This document shows positions 7,799 through 15,224 of a DNA stretch of 20,949 nt, one piece after another. The notes under the pieces are model-generated. The model searched no databases, had not been told where the DNA came from, and saw nothing but the letters and a program-made list of their open reading frames with translations. Position 1 is the first letter of the stretch. The number at the start of each line of letters is the position of its first letter. Source of the stretch: Kangiella sp. (GTDB lineage: Bacteria; Pseudomonadota; Gammaproteobacteria; Enterobacterales; Kangiellaceae); NCBI GenBank assembly GCA_002733465.1, contig NVVT01000021.1, forward strand, positions 52,652-73,600, written 5' to 3'. Position numbers and translations under genes: made by a program.

Positions 7799-8254
7799 CT
7801 ATATTCTGAAACTATAATGATCATAAAGATCTATTTTTTTGTAATTAAGCGACTCATACAAATTTTTTGCTTGTAAATTATCAATGGCAGTTGCTAGTTT
7901 TATTGAAAAAATATTATTTTCTTTGGCATCAATTTCAACTTGTTTCATCAAAGCTCTCGCACATCCTTTTTTTCTATAATCTTGACTGACGAATAGATCA
8001 TTTAAAGTCCAAATAGATTTCATAGCGACAGATGAAAAAGTTGGGTAGATTTGGATGAAACCGCATGCTTGACTAGTTCTGCTGTTGGAGTGTTTGGCTA
8101 AATAAATGATTGAATCTTTCTGATTTAATCGCTCACTAATAAATTTTGTTGCAGATTTTAGATTACTCTTCATCTGATAGAAAACACGATATTGATCGAA
8201 CAATTCGGCAATGTCCGCTTTATCTTTTTTGCCAGCGCGAAAGACTGTTAGCAT
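7799..8254 (-). CDS. GNAT-family N-acetyltransferase
   Basis: A 151-residue single GNAT domain. The acetyl-CoA pyrophosphate-binding loop reads DYRKKGCARALMKQVE (the usual Q/RxxGxG/A), preceded by the strand IWTLNDLFVSQ and followed by NLQAKNLYESLNYKKIDLYDHYSF. The acceptor substrate cannot be inferred. Its ATG directly abuts the stop codon of the upstream DUF2970 gene with no intervening base, so the two are co-transcribed and probably translationally coupled. Confidence 0.88.
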   Translation of the reverse strand: MLTVFRAGKKDKADIAELFDQYRVFYQMKSNLKSATKFISERLNQKDSIIYLAKHSNSRTSQACGFIQIYPTFSSVAMKSIWTLNDLFVSQDYRKKGCARALMKQVEIDAKENNIFSIKLATAIDNLQAKNLYESLNYKKIDLYDHYSFRI

Positions 8255-8524
8255 TTACATTCCAGCTTCTTCAAGAATGTTATCAACCAAGGCAATTAAG
8301 GAAAATATAAATATGATCACCACAATAATACCCACAAAAATGTAGTTGCCAATCTGACCAGAGGTGAAATCTCGCTCTCTATTATTTTCCGTTTGAATGC
8401 CAATCATTGCGGCTAAAACGCTTCCTATTATTTGTAACGGGCCCAGTCGTTTCGGCGTCGGTTTTTTATTCTCTTCAGGCGGTTTATCGTTTGTGTTATG
8501 CTTTTCTATATTCTCGTTAGTCAT
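8255..8524 (-). CDS. DUF2970 small membrane protein
   Basis: An 89-residue protein with a polar, Pro/Lys-rich N-terminus (1-27), the conserved segment LGPLQIIGSVLAAMIGIQTENNRERDF (about 27-53), and one strong C-terminal transmembrane helix (about 61-82). This arrangement is that of DUF2970, a small inner-membrane protein family of proteobacteria with no assigned function. It is the first gene of a minus-strand pair with the GNAT gene and is divergent from the J-domain gene, about 50 bp away. Confidence 0.8.
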   Translation of the reverse strand: MTNENIEKHNTNDKPPEENKKPTPKRLGPLQIIGSVLAAMIGIQTENNRERDFTSGQIGNYIFVGIIVVIIFIFSLIALVDNILEEAGM

Positions 8525-8575
8525 ATAGTTCTCTTCTAGCTATGGTCGATTTAGCTTATATTAGCATTGTTTAAT

Positions 8576-9172
8576 ATGCAAACTAAACAACAAATACTTC
8601 TAGGTTCTTTGAAGCTATGTCCGCATGGTATCAAAGAATATGAATTAATGACTGATTTAGAGAATAACTTCAATTTTTTTAGTGAGTTAGGCGAAAAGAA
8701 GAGTTTATTTAAAAAACACTTCTTTTTGTTTCATCACCTCTATTTATTAGCGGAAGCGTTAAAGGAACAGAGTTTTGAGTTAGAAATATCGGCTCTTTCA
8801 ATCAAGTTGTGTAAAAAGCCTTTAGCATCAGAATCGGGAATCGAAGGTCATGTATCCGAATATCATGTATCAGAATATAAGGGCGAAATAGTTGAGTTAG
8901 AAAATTTCTATTTAAACAGTGACAACTTGAATCTTTCAGACGAAGAAGTTCAGGATATGTTGGCATTATTTTGGAAAAAGTATTTAGCCTTAGATAAAAA
9001 ATCAGATGCAATAAAATGTTTTGGTTTAGAAGAACATAATAATCTGAGTCGCTCTTTAATCAAAAAAAGATATAATCAATTAGCCAGTCAGCACCACCCT
9101 GATAAAGGCGGTGATAAGATTAAGTTTATGCAAATTAAAGAAGCCTACGAGCAGTTAAAAGAGTTGTATTAA
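8576..9172 (+). CDS. DNAJ_related/J-domain co-chaperone-like protein
   Basis: A protein of about 198 residues without a signal peptide. The N-terminal 80 residues (ILLGSLKLCPHGIKEYELM, then FHHLYLLAEAL) match the DNAJ_related domain. The C-terminus is a J-domain: LIKKRYNQLASQHHPDKGGD with the HPD tripeptide at about 174-176 and IKEAYEQLKEL as helix IV. It should stimulate an Hsp70 (DnaK), perhaps for specific clients. An upstream in-frame TTG (8567) is possible, but the ATG at 8576 is preferred; neither has a clear ribosome site. Residues about 93-102 contain a tandem HVSEY repeat (GHVSEYHVSEYK). Confidence 0.88.
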   Translation: MQTKQQILLGSLKLCPHGIKEYELMTDLENNFNFFSELGEKKSLFKKHFFLFHHLYLLAEALKEQSFELEISALSIKLCKKPLASESGIEGHVSEYHVSEYKGEIVELENFYLNSDNLNLSDEEVQDMLALFWKKYLALDKKSDAIKCFGLEEHNNLSRSLIKKRYNQLASQHHPDKGGDKIKFMQIKEAYEQLKELY

Positions 9173-9193
9173 TAAAGTATAAAGAGAGAGTTA

Positions 9194-10576
9194 ATGGCAA
9201 AAACGAAAATTCAATATGTTTGTAATCAATGTGGCGCGGTGTCTCCTAAATGGGGAGGGCAATGCGGTGATTGTGGTGAGTGGAACTGTTTAGTTGAACA
9301 AATTAATACGGATAAGGACGCAAAAAGTGGCCGATTTGCGGGTTATTCCGGCACCGCTAGTCGGCTACAAAAACTCAGTGAAGTAAAACACGAAAACACC
9401 AAACGAATAGCAACCAGTTTAACGGAATTGGACAGGGTGCTAGGTGGCGGTTTAGTTCCAGGCTCCGTAGTATTGTTAGGAGGCGATCCCGGGATCGGAA
9501 AATCAACTATATTGTTGCAGGTGATGTGTCGTTTAAGCGAAACCTTAAATGCGGTTTATGTCACCGGGGAAGAATCTGCGCAACAAATTTCCATGAGAGC
9601 CAAACGATTAGGGCTTAATGGGGATAAATTAGGTCTATTTACTGAAACCAAAGTAGAAACCATCATTGGGATGGCTCAGATGGAAGAAAAAAATGGTGCT
9701 CAACCTCAGGTCATGGTGATTGATTCCATTCAAACAATTTATACAGAACAATTACAATCTGCGCCAGGTGGCGTCGCTCAAGTCCGAGAAAGTACCGCAC
9801 AACTTGTGAGATTTGCAAAGCAAAAAGGTATTGCTCTTTTCGTCGTAGGGCATGTGACCAAAGATGGTTCACTAGCAGGCCCACGAGTTTTAGAGCATAT
9901 GGTGGATGCGGTGCTTTATTTTGAAGGCGAGCGAGACGGTCGATATAGGATCTTGCGAGCGGTCAAAAATCGATTTGGTGCGGTTAATGAATTAGGCGTT
10001 TTTGCAATGACTGAAGAAGGTTTAAAAGAAGTGCAAAATCCCTCAGCAATATTCCTATCACGTTACCAACAAGCATCCCCTGGAAGCGCCGTTATGGTTA
10101 CCTGGGAAGGATCGCGTCCATTGCTGGTTGAAGTGCAAGCATTAGTGGATGAGTGTCATGGTAGTCAAGCAAGGCGAGTGGCGGTAGGTTTGGATCAAAA
10201 CCGATTAGCCATGCTTTTGGCTGTGTTATCTCGTCATGGAGGCATTTTTTGCCATGATCAAGATATTTTCCTTAATGTGGTTGGTGGCGTGAAAGTAATG
10301 GAAACCAGCGCCGATTTGGCACAGTTATTGGCGATTGTTTCTAGTTTGAGAAGCCAAGTTTTACCCCAAGACTTAATTATCTTTGGTGAAATTGGCTTAG
10401 CTGGGGAAATACGCCCTGTACCTAACGGACAAGAGCGCATAAAAGAAGCCGTTAAACATGGTTTTACCCGAGCAATAGTCCCTAAAGCTAATCAGCCTAA
10501 AGGTGAGATTAAAGGGATGGTAATAAAAGGCGTCAGTAATTTACAAGAGGCATTAATTGAAATGGGGGAGTTGTAG
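9194..10576 (+). CDS. radA: DNA repair protein RadA (Sms)
   Basis: A 460-residue protein of full family length. It has an N-terminal zinc finger with C10/C13/C24/C27 (VCNQCG and QCGDCG), a RecA-like ATPase core with Walker A GGDPGIGKST (97-106) and Walker B VMVIDSIQT, the RadA-specific KNRFG motif (about residue 258), and a C-terminal Lon-protease-like domain ending in KGVSNLQEAL. RadA is a DnaB-type helicase that drives branch migration of recombination intermediates. It lies 21 bp after the J-domain gene with a GAGAG ribosome site. Its stop codon marks the broken end of the relE relic on the opposite strand. Confidence 0.97.
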   Translation: MAKTKIQYVCNQCGAVSPKWGGQCGDCGEWNCLVEQINTDKDAKSGRFAGYSGTASRLQKLSEVKHENTKRIATSLTELDRVLGGGLVPGSVVLLGGDPGIGKSTILLQVMCRLSETLNAVYVTGEESAQQISMRAKRLGLNGDKLGLFTETKVETIIGMAQMEEKNGAQPQVMVIDSIQTIYTEQLQSAPGGVAQVRESTAQLVRFAKQKGIALFVVGHVTKDGSLAGPRVLEHMVDAVLYFEGERDGRYRILRAVKNRFGAVNELGVFAMTEEGLKEVQNPSAIFLSRYQQASPGSAVMVTWEGSRPLLVEVQALVDECHGSQARRVAVGLDQNRLAMLLAVLSRHGGIFCHDQDIFLNVVGGVKVMETSADLAQLLAIVSSLRSQVLPQDLIIFGEIGLAGEIRPVPNGQERIKEAVKHGFTRAIVPKANQPKGEIKGMVIKGVSNLQEALIEMGEL

Positions 10577-10687
10577 GTTAAAGGCAATTCGTTCACGAAG
10601 ATATTTTTGGATATCGCTTTGAGCTTGTTTACCAAGCTTACGAAGCTCCTTGGCGGCAAGGTCATCAAACTCAATTAGCTATGTCAA
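10577..10687 (-). pseudogene. RelE-family toxin relic (5' end only, with a nonsense codon)
   Basis: Reading the minus strand from TTG 10687 gives TTG-ACA-TAG-CTA, then an open stretch IEFDDLAAKELRKLGKQAQ continuing SDIQKYLRERIA. This is the N-terminal half of RelE-type toxins (compare xxIEFDxxAxKELxKLxKxxQ, then I.KYLxERI). The third codon is TAG where such proteins commonly have Trp (MTWxIEF), and similarity stops at the radA stop codon, so the catalytic C-terminal half is deleted. It overlaps the 3' end of the antitoxin gene as expected for a TA operon. I find no other start that would give a functional toxin. Confidence 0.7.
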
Positions 10688-10883
10688 GGTTTTGCTCCAT
10701 CTCGTCTAATGTCCATCGTTTGCTAGGATTCTCTAGGCGATCAATAGCGAGATACTTATCTTCCATCTCATCCAAATACTCAAGGATAGCTTTCTTAGCA
10801 TAAAAAGTTTTTGTGCGGCCGGTCTTTTCAGCCAAAGAAGAAAGTCGGTTTTCAATTTCTTTTGGTAATCGAATAGCTAACAT
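10671..10883 (-). CDS. Orphan RelB/ParD-like ribbon-helix-helix antitoxin
   Basis: Starting at ATG 10883 gives a 70-residue protein beginning MLAIRLPKEIENRLSSLAEK, the standard N-terminus of RHH antitoxins that partner RelE toxins. The strand AIRLP and helices GRTKTFYAKKAILEYLDEME form the DNA-binding RHH, and DKYLAIDRLENPSKRWTLDEME is the toxin-binding tail. A TTG at 10892 would add three residues. The ATG is five bases after the PilZ stop codon, so it is probably transcribed with PilZ. Its toxin survives only as a relic, leaving an antitoxin that may still bind DNA or neutralise another RelE-type toxin. Confidence 0.85.
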   Translation of the reverse strand: MLAIRLPKEIENRLSSLAEKTGRTKTFYAKKAILEYLDEMEDKYLAIDRLENPSKRWTLDEMEQNLDIAN

Positions 10884-10888
10884 TAATA

Positions 10889-11305
10889 TCAATCATTCTC
10901 CGCGCAAAGTGTCTGTAAATCCCGTTCAAGTACACGGGGATCACCGGAATTTAACTCAACTACTTTACGCAGGTGAGTAATGCTATCCAAATCAAGATTT
11001 TCACATTCAAAAGCGAGGCTTTCTGGCTTTTGTCGGATCAGTTTTAAAGACATTTGAATACTGACTTTTGAGCTATCTTCAGAAGCTTCTACATCTAATG
11101 GTACAGTTTCTAAAGGAATGTTGAGCTTATATTCCACATCTTCTTTGGCGTAAATAACGCCATGGGGCCTTAATAATACGCCATGTATGGAAAGGTCGAT
11201 GATTTGGCAATCAAATGATTGTTGGTTGCCAGATAAAGTGGCAACAGAATCAAAGCTGACTCGGTGATATTGGCGTCTTTCATTATCCCCTGAATTTACG
11301 ATCAT
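10889..11305 (-). CDS. PilZ-domain (c-di-GMP receptor) protein
   Basis: A 138-residue single-domain protein. The N-terminal RRxxxR c-di-GMP-binding motif is ERRQYHR (R10, R11, R15), and the D/NxSxxG motif is D37-L-S-I-H-G42, with the LLRP strand after it. The family binds cyclic di-GMP and changes a partner protein's activity, typically in motility or biofilm control. There is no flagellar or secretion partner next to it. The only c-di-GMP-related neighbour is the degenerate GGDEF protein 9 kb away. GGGA in the reverse strand lies about nine bases before the ATG. Confidence 0.88.
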   Translation of the reverse strand: MIVNSGDNERRQYHRVSFDSVATLSGNQQSFDCQIIDLSIHGVLLRPHGVIYAKEDVEYKLNIPLETVPLDVEASEDSSKVSIQMSLKLIRQKPESLAFECENLDLDSITHLRKVVELNSGDPRVLERDLQTLCAEND

Positions 11306-11478
11306 ATTTAAAATCCCATTTATCGTCTTATTTTTTAAGCTAGATGTTATAAGGCTGACGTTATAAAGTGTAATAATACCTTAGCACAGAAAATTAGCGC
11401 TATTTGAAAATCTTTTCTATCTAATGGTGTGCCCTTTAAGAGATAATATTACTCTAAATTCCATTACCGATTTATATT

Positions 11479-12417
11479 ATGACCATTCAATGGTATCCAG
11501 GGCATATGCACAAAGCCCAAAAGGAAATAAAAGAGGCGCTTCCCAAAGTCGATTTGGTGATTGAGGTCGTTGATGCCCGTATTCCATACAGCAGTACCAA
11601 TCCGGCGGTGGCTGAAATATTAGAAAATAGCGATAAAAAACGGCCTATTATTAGAATACTCAATAAAATTGATTTGGCTGATCCAGCGATAACCAAGCTT
11701 TGGTGTGAAGAGTTTGATAGCCATCAAGACACGCGCTCACTTCCTATTACTGCAAAAAAGCCAGAAGAAGTTCGAAAGTTGATAAAATTGTGCCACCAGT
11801 TGTTACCTGAATTTAAACAAAAGGAAAAACCAATCAACGCGATGATTATGGGAATTCCCAATGTCGGTAAGTCGACCATTATTAATATTTTAAGTAATCG
11901 AACAATCGCAAAAGTCGGTAATGAACCGGCGGTAACTAAGAGACAACAACGAATTGATTTAGACGAAGGGATTATTCTTTGGGATACGCCAGGGTTTTTA
12001 TGGCCAAGAATTGACAATACTAATAGTAGCTATCGATTAGCGATTACTGGTGCGATAAAAGATACAGTGCTTGAGTATGATGACATTGCTTATTACGCGG
12101 TGGAGTATTTTAGAGAAGCTTATCCTGAGTTATTAAAACAAAACTTTAAACTGGATGAGTTAGCAGAAGATACGACGCAATTATTAGAAGCTATTGGTGT
12201 TATTCGTGGGTGTTTACGACGTGGTGGACGAATTGATATGGATCGCATTTGTAAAATATTAGTTCACGAATTTAGGTCTTCAACACTCGGCAATATTAGT
12301 TTAGAAACGCCGGATATGATTAAAAAAGAAATGGTTGAAGTGGAAGAGCAAATACGTCTTAAAGCTGAAAAAGATGAAAATAAAAAAGGCAAAAAGAAAA
12401 AGCGTAGAAGGCGTTAG
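11479..12417 (+). CDS. ylqF: Ribosome biogenesis GTPase RbgA/YlqF
   Basis: A 312-residue circularly permuted GTPase. It begins with the family hallmark WYPGHMHKA, and motifs run G4 (NKID, 62-65), ITAK (90-93), G1 (GIPNVGKST, 125-133), G2 Thr about 153 and G3 (DTPG, 169-172). The C-terminal helical domain has the GCLRRGGRIDMDR segment typical of RbgA. RbgA acts late in 50S subunit assembly. The C-terminus carries an unusual run of lysines and arginines (KKGKKKKRRRR), likely an rRNA contact. Its stop codon overlaps the ribosome site of the next gene. The ATG lacks an obvious ribosome site but gives the conserved family start. Confidence 0.95.
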   Translation: MTIQWYPGHMHKAQKEIKEALPKVDLVIEVVDARIPYSSTNPAVAEILENSDKKRPIIRILNKIDLADPAITKLWCEEFDSHQDTRSLPITAKKPEEVRKLIKLCHQLLPEFKQKEKPINAMIMGIPNVGKSTIINILSNRTIAKVGNEPAVTKRQQRIDLDEGIILWDTPGFLWPRIDNTNSSYRLAITGAIKDTVLEYDDIAYYAVEYFREAYPELLKQNFKLDELAEDTTQLLEAIGVIRGCLRRGGRIDMDRICKILVHEFRSSTLGNISLETPDMIKKEMVEVEEQIRLKAEKDENKKGKKKKRRRR

Positions 12418-12427
12418 GAGCTAAAAA

Positions 12428-12646
12428 ATGTTTGAACCTGAAAATATAGAAAAACTAGCAACCACTAAAATGCCTTTTGGAAAGTATAAAGGACGGTTTT
12501 TAATTGATTTGCCGGAGCCTTACCTAGTTTGGTTTGGTCGGCAAGGATTTCCCCAAGGGAAGTTAGGTGAATTAATGCTTTTATTGTTAGAAATAAAAAC
12601 CAATGGGCTGGAAGACTTAGTTTTCCCGCTAAAGGAAAAGCAATAA
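12428..12646 (+). CDS. DUF3820 family protein
   Basis: A 72-residue cytosolic protein with the DUF3820 consensus: MPFGKYKGRFLIDLPEPYLVWF in the middle and GELMLLLLEIKTNGLEDLVFPL at the end. Some members are annotated as quorum-sensing-regulated virulence factors, but no biochemical role is established. It lies 10 bp after rbgA with AGGAG (12416-12420) overlapping the rbgA TAG, so the two genes are coupled. Confidence 0.85.
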   Translation: MFEPENIEKLATTKMPFGKYKGRFLIDLPEPYLVWFGRQGFPQGKLGELMLLLLEIKTNGLEDLVFPLKEKQ

Positions 12647-12672
12647 AAAAGCACTTTCTTGAGAGTCTTGAT

Positions 12673-13494
12673 ATGATTAAAGTTTCTGAAATAAATATTT
12701 ATCCAATTAAATCATTAGGTCGAATATCTAAGAAAAAAATATCTGTCGAGCCTAACGGATTATCCAATGATCGAAACTTTATGCTGATTGATAATAATAA
12801 CCAGTTTATTACCCAAAGAAAGCATCCAAGTTTGGCACTGGTTTCTGTTACTGAAAAAGAACAGAGTTTTATCATTCAAGCTCCCAATAAAAAGGACTTA
12901 ATTTTTTCCAAAAATACTCTCACAGCCAACAAAGAAAAAGTCACTATTTGGAAAGATACTTGCTCAGCAATTTTTGCAAATGAAACTATTAACCTATGGT
13001 TTAGTGAGTATCTTGGTTTTGCGGTTTCTTTAGTCGCATATGATCATTTAAACCCGAGGGCAACTGATCCGTTATTTTCTAATGAAAAAGATATTGTTAG
13101 TTTTGCAGACGGATTTCCAATCCTTGTGATCTCTCAGGCGTCTTTAGATGATTTAAATAGTCGATTAATCAATCCTGTAACCATGCAACGGTTTCGTCCT
13201 AATATTGTGGTTGAAGGTTGTGATGCTTTTTCTGAAGACCAATGGCGAAATATTAAAATAGGTAATGTTGAATTTGAAGCCGTTAAAATTTGTAGCCGAT
13301 GTATATTAACGACAATAGATCCTACTACAGGGATTAAAGATGAAAATGGCGAACCTTTGAAAACACTTAGCCAATTTAGAAAAAACGTATCAGGAGTTAA
13401 GAACGAAAAAGGCGTATTTTTTGGTATGAATTTGATCCCTAGAAGTGTGGGTGAGATTAATATTAGCGACGAAGTTGTTGTAGAGACCTCATGA
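12673..13494 (+). CDS. MOSC-domain protein, YcbX-like without ferredoxin domain
   Basis: A 273-residue protein. Residues 1-115 are a MOSC N-terminal beta-barrel (INIYPIKSLGRI, GLSNDRNFMLID, FITQRKHPSLAL). Residues about 120-270 are the MOSC domain with the cofactor-binding motif KICSRCILTTIDPTTG (C207, C210) followed by EPLKTLSQFRK. MOSC proteins bind molybdenum cofactor. E. coli YcbX detoxifies N-hydroxylated compounds and has a C-terminal 2Fe-2S domain that this protein lacks, so it would need a separate electron donor. It overlaps the next gene by ATGA (13491-13494). Confidence 0.9.
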   Translation: MIKVSEINIYPIKSLGRISKKKISVEPNGLSNDRNFMLIDNNNQFITQRKHPSLALVSVTEKEQSFIIQAPNKKDLIFSKNTLTANKEKVTIWKDTCSAIFANETINLWFSEYLGFAVSLVAYDHLNPRATDPLFSNEKDIVSFADGFPILVISQASLDDLNSRLINPVTMQRFRPNIVVEGCDAFSEDQWRNIKIGNVEFEAVKICSRCILTTIDPTTGIKDENGEPLKTLSQFRKNVSGVKNEKGVFFGMNLIPRSVGEINISDEVVVETS

Positions 13495-13910
13495 ATTACT
13501 ATTTAATCTTTGCAGGAATATTTAGTACTTCAGCTGCTTTGATACATGTTGGATGTATTTATTTTGGCGCGTCTTGGTATCGATTTTTTGGTGCAGGTGA
13601 ACAAATGGCAATTTGGGCTGAACAGGGAAATATTAAGTCAACAATAATCACTTCTGGTATTACTTTGGTGTTGTCGATATGGTCAGCTTATGCTTTTTCA
13701 GCCGCTGGATTAATAATAAAGTTACCTTTAGTGAAATTGGCAATGATCGCTATAACAACTATATATTTAGTTAGAGGTGTCGGTGGATTATTTTTAATGA
13801 GTAATCCAATGGGTCGAAGCCCAGAGTTTTGGTTATGGAGTTCTCTTATTTGTTTAGTAATAGGATTGTGCCATTTTCTTGGTTTAAAACAGGTATGGAC
13901 GAGTATTTAG
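13491..13910 (+). CDS. Four-helix membrane protein of unknown function
   Basis: A 139-residue protein with four predicted transmembrane helices (about 4-24, 50-72, 78-100 and 113-133). Conserved-looking polar positions include the GASWYRFFGAGEQMA loop, YLVRGVGG, and NPMGRSPEFWLWSS. I do not assign it to a named family. Its ATG overlaps the MOSC stop codon by four bases, which suggests co-translation and possibly a shared redox function, as inference. Confidence 0.8.
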   Translation: MNYYLIFAGIFSTSAALIHVGCIYFGASWYRFFGAGEQMAIWAEQGNIKSTIITSGITLVLSIWSAYAFSAAGLIIKLPLVKLAMIAITTIYLVRGVGGLFLMSNPMGRSPEFWLWSSLICLVIGLCHFLGLKQVWTSI

Positions 13911-13919
13911 AAAGTTGTA

Positions 13920-13936
13920 TTTTTATACTATAAAAA
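13920..13936. repeat. 17-bp AT-only palindrome before the nucleotidyltransferase cassette
   Basis: TTTTTATA-C-TATAAAAA is a perfect inverted repeat between the membrane protein gene and the nucleotidyltransferase gene. It contains TATACT and TATAAA and could be a promoter or regulator site. It lacks the GC stem of a terminator. Confidence 0.35.
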
Positions 13937-13961
13937 CCAATAAAGACTATAAAGGAATGAC

Positions 13962-14681
13962 ATGTTTAACATTAAACGACTGTTTAGAAAAAATAATAGT
14001 GATTTTATTGAAGAATTTGAAAAGTCACTAGGTGAAAATCTAATTTCTCTAATTCAATACGGAAGTTCCATAAAAGGAGGCGCGAATTCTAAGTCGGACA
14101 TTAACCTCCTAATCGTTTTAAAACTTTCTACTCCAGAAGCTCACTCGGCTATACACCAGATAATTCAAAAACATCCAAGTTTAGAACCTTTTGTGTTAGG
14201 CGCTCGTGGTTTAGAGGCAACCATTCAAATTTTCGCGGTAAAATTTCTTAGCATTAAAAGGCATCATAAGCTCTTGAGTGGAGAGGATATCCTAACGGAA
14301 TTAAATATACCGATAAAAATAGAACGTTTTTTAGCTGAACAAGCTCTACGAAATCTGAGGCTGAAAATCGTTCATGCTTACGTAAAAAATGGTGATTCTG
14401 TAGACTATTTACGATTCATACTTTCAATTAGGAAATCTCTATTTATTGATATATCAGAAGTTTCGCGGTGTGAACAATTAAACCTTCCCGATCTCTATGA
14501 TAAAAGAATTTCAGTTTTTCAACAGCAATTTAATTTTAGTGTTGATATTCTAGATATTTTATTTAATTTGAAAAATAGCTATCGTAAAATTGATAAAAAT
14601 AATATTAAAACATTTCATTTTGAATTATTTACTTTGATGGACAATATCATTCAGTATATTGAAGGGAATTGGAATGAGTAG
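13962..14681 (+). CDS. Nucleotidyltransferase-fold protein with altered catalytic motif
   Basis: A 239-residue cytosolic protein. Residues about 28-52 read LISLIQYGSSIKGGANSKSD followed by INLLIVL, the GS-x10-D signature of minimal nucleotidyltransferases (G34-S35, D46). The second acidic residue of the usual D-x-D/E is Asn48, so metal-dependent transfer may be lost or altered. Residues 110-235 are all-helical and could be a C-terminal substrate- or partner-binding domain. It has a strong AAGGAA ribosome site (13952-13957). Its 3' end overlaps the next gene by eight bases, so it belongs to the cassette ending in the radical SAM enzyme. A role in modifying or regulating the peptide system is inference. 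Confidence 0.7.
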   Translation: MFNIKRLFRKNNSDFIEEFEKSLGENLISLIQYGSSIKGGANSKSDINLLIVLKLSTPEAHSAIHQIIQKHPSLEPFVLGARGLEATIQIFAVKFLSIKRHHKLLSGEDILTELNIPIKIERFLAEQALRNLRLKIVHAYVKNGDSVDYLRFILSIRKSLFIDISEVSRCEQLNLPDLYDKRISVFQQQFNFSVDILDILFNLKNSYRKIDKNNIKTFHFELFTLMDNIIQYIEGNWNE

Positions 14682-15054
14682 TAAACATAACATTCGCTGT
14701 CCTTATTGTTTGTCTCGCCAAGTTTCTACCGATAGTAAAGTGAAATGTAAGAGGTGCAAGAAGAAATTCAATTTAGAAAGAGCGATAGTTGATACTAATC
14801 AATCTTTAACGGTTGCTAAATTACCATTTAGTGAAATAAAAGAAAAAAATATTTTTATTGGTTTTTTTCTTTTTGCTGCTATTTTGGCAACTAACTACAG
14901 TCTCTATGATGGTATTCACGAATACAATGGAAAAGACTTTATTTGGATATATATTGGCTTACTACTTTTTAGTTTGTTTTTACGAAGAACAATTCTATCC
15001 AATAGAGTCCTTTTAGTTCTATTTTTTTCTTGTCTATTGGCGCAATCAGGTTAA
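14674..15054 (+). CDS. Zinc-ribbon membrane protein of the radical SAM cassette
   Basis: A 126-residue protein from ATG 14674, chosen over TTG 14659 because GAAGGGAA ends about six bases before it. The N-terminus is a zinc ribbon, C9-P-Y-C12 and C25-K-R-C28, in a basic domain. Hydrophobic helices follow at about 59-75 and 88-104, with a third beginning near 110. The protein ends abruptly at SCLLAQSG inside that last helix. The next ORF starts 25 bases before this stop in the -1 frame and continues with plausible membrane sequence. The true product may therefore be a 183-residue fusion made by frameshift at TTTTTTT (15022-15028). No named family recognised. Confidence 0.7.
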   Translation: MSSKHNIRCPYCLSRQVSTDSKVKCKRCKKKFNLERAIVDTNQSLTVAKLPFSEIKEKNIFIGFFLFAAILATNYSLYDGIHEYNGKDFIWIYIGLLLFSLFLRRTILSNRVLLVLFFSCLLAQSG

Positions 15055-15224
15055 TTAGAGGTTATTCTGTTGGACTCGAAACATTTTCAGGTCTTGTATT
15101 TCTTATGATTTTAGGTGTTGTAATTATTGCGCCAGAATCGTTTGATGATTTTTCTAGTTCAAATGAAGGATGTAGCAGTGGTTGTGGCGGAGGCTGTGGA
15201 GGCGGTTGTGGAGGGTGTGGCTGA
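15030..15224 (+). CDS. Membrane peptide with Cys-Gly repeat tail, candidate radical SAM substrate
   Basis: A 64-codon frame. Residues 15-34 are a hydrophobic helix (ETFSGLVFLMILGVVIIAP), then an acidic/Ser linker PESFDDFSSSNEG, then a tail with cysteines at 48, 52, 56, 60 and 63 (CSSGCGGGCGGGCGGCG). This is a C-x3 periodic repeat ending one residue before the stop. The only start is TTG 15030 without a good ribosome site, so it may be translated by coupling or as the -1 continuation of the zinc-ribbon protein. Its stop overlaps the radical SAM start (TGATG). A short Cys/Gly-repeat tail next to a SPASM enzyme is what a thioether- or epimer-forming modification system would show, but no substrate family is recognised. 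Confidence 0.65.
   Translation: MSIGAIRLIRGYSVGLETFSGLVFLMILGVVIIAPESFDDFSSSNEGCSSGCGGGCGGGCGGCG

Noticed and set aside
8855..8890. Tandem repeat HVSEYHVSEY in the J-domain protein
   Set aside because: A short in-frame duplication (about 15 bp unit) in a linker; probably simple replication slippage without functional meaning.
11346..11366. Direct repeat GTTATAA spaced 14 bp between the PilZ and rbgA genes
   Set aside because: Short AT-rich words of this kind are expected by chance in this base composition.
15182..15223. N-terminal extension of the radical SAM enzyme (WRRLWRRLWRVW)
   Set aside because: It is the other-frame reading of the repetitive Cys-Gly codons; the ATG overlapping the previous stop is the expected coupled start.
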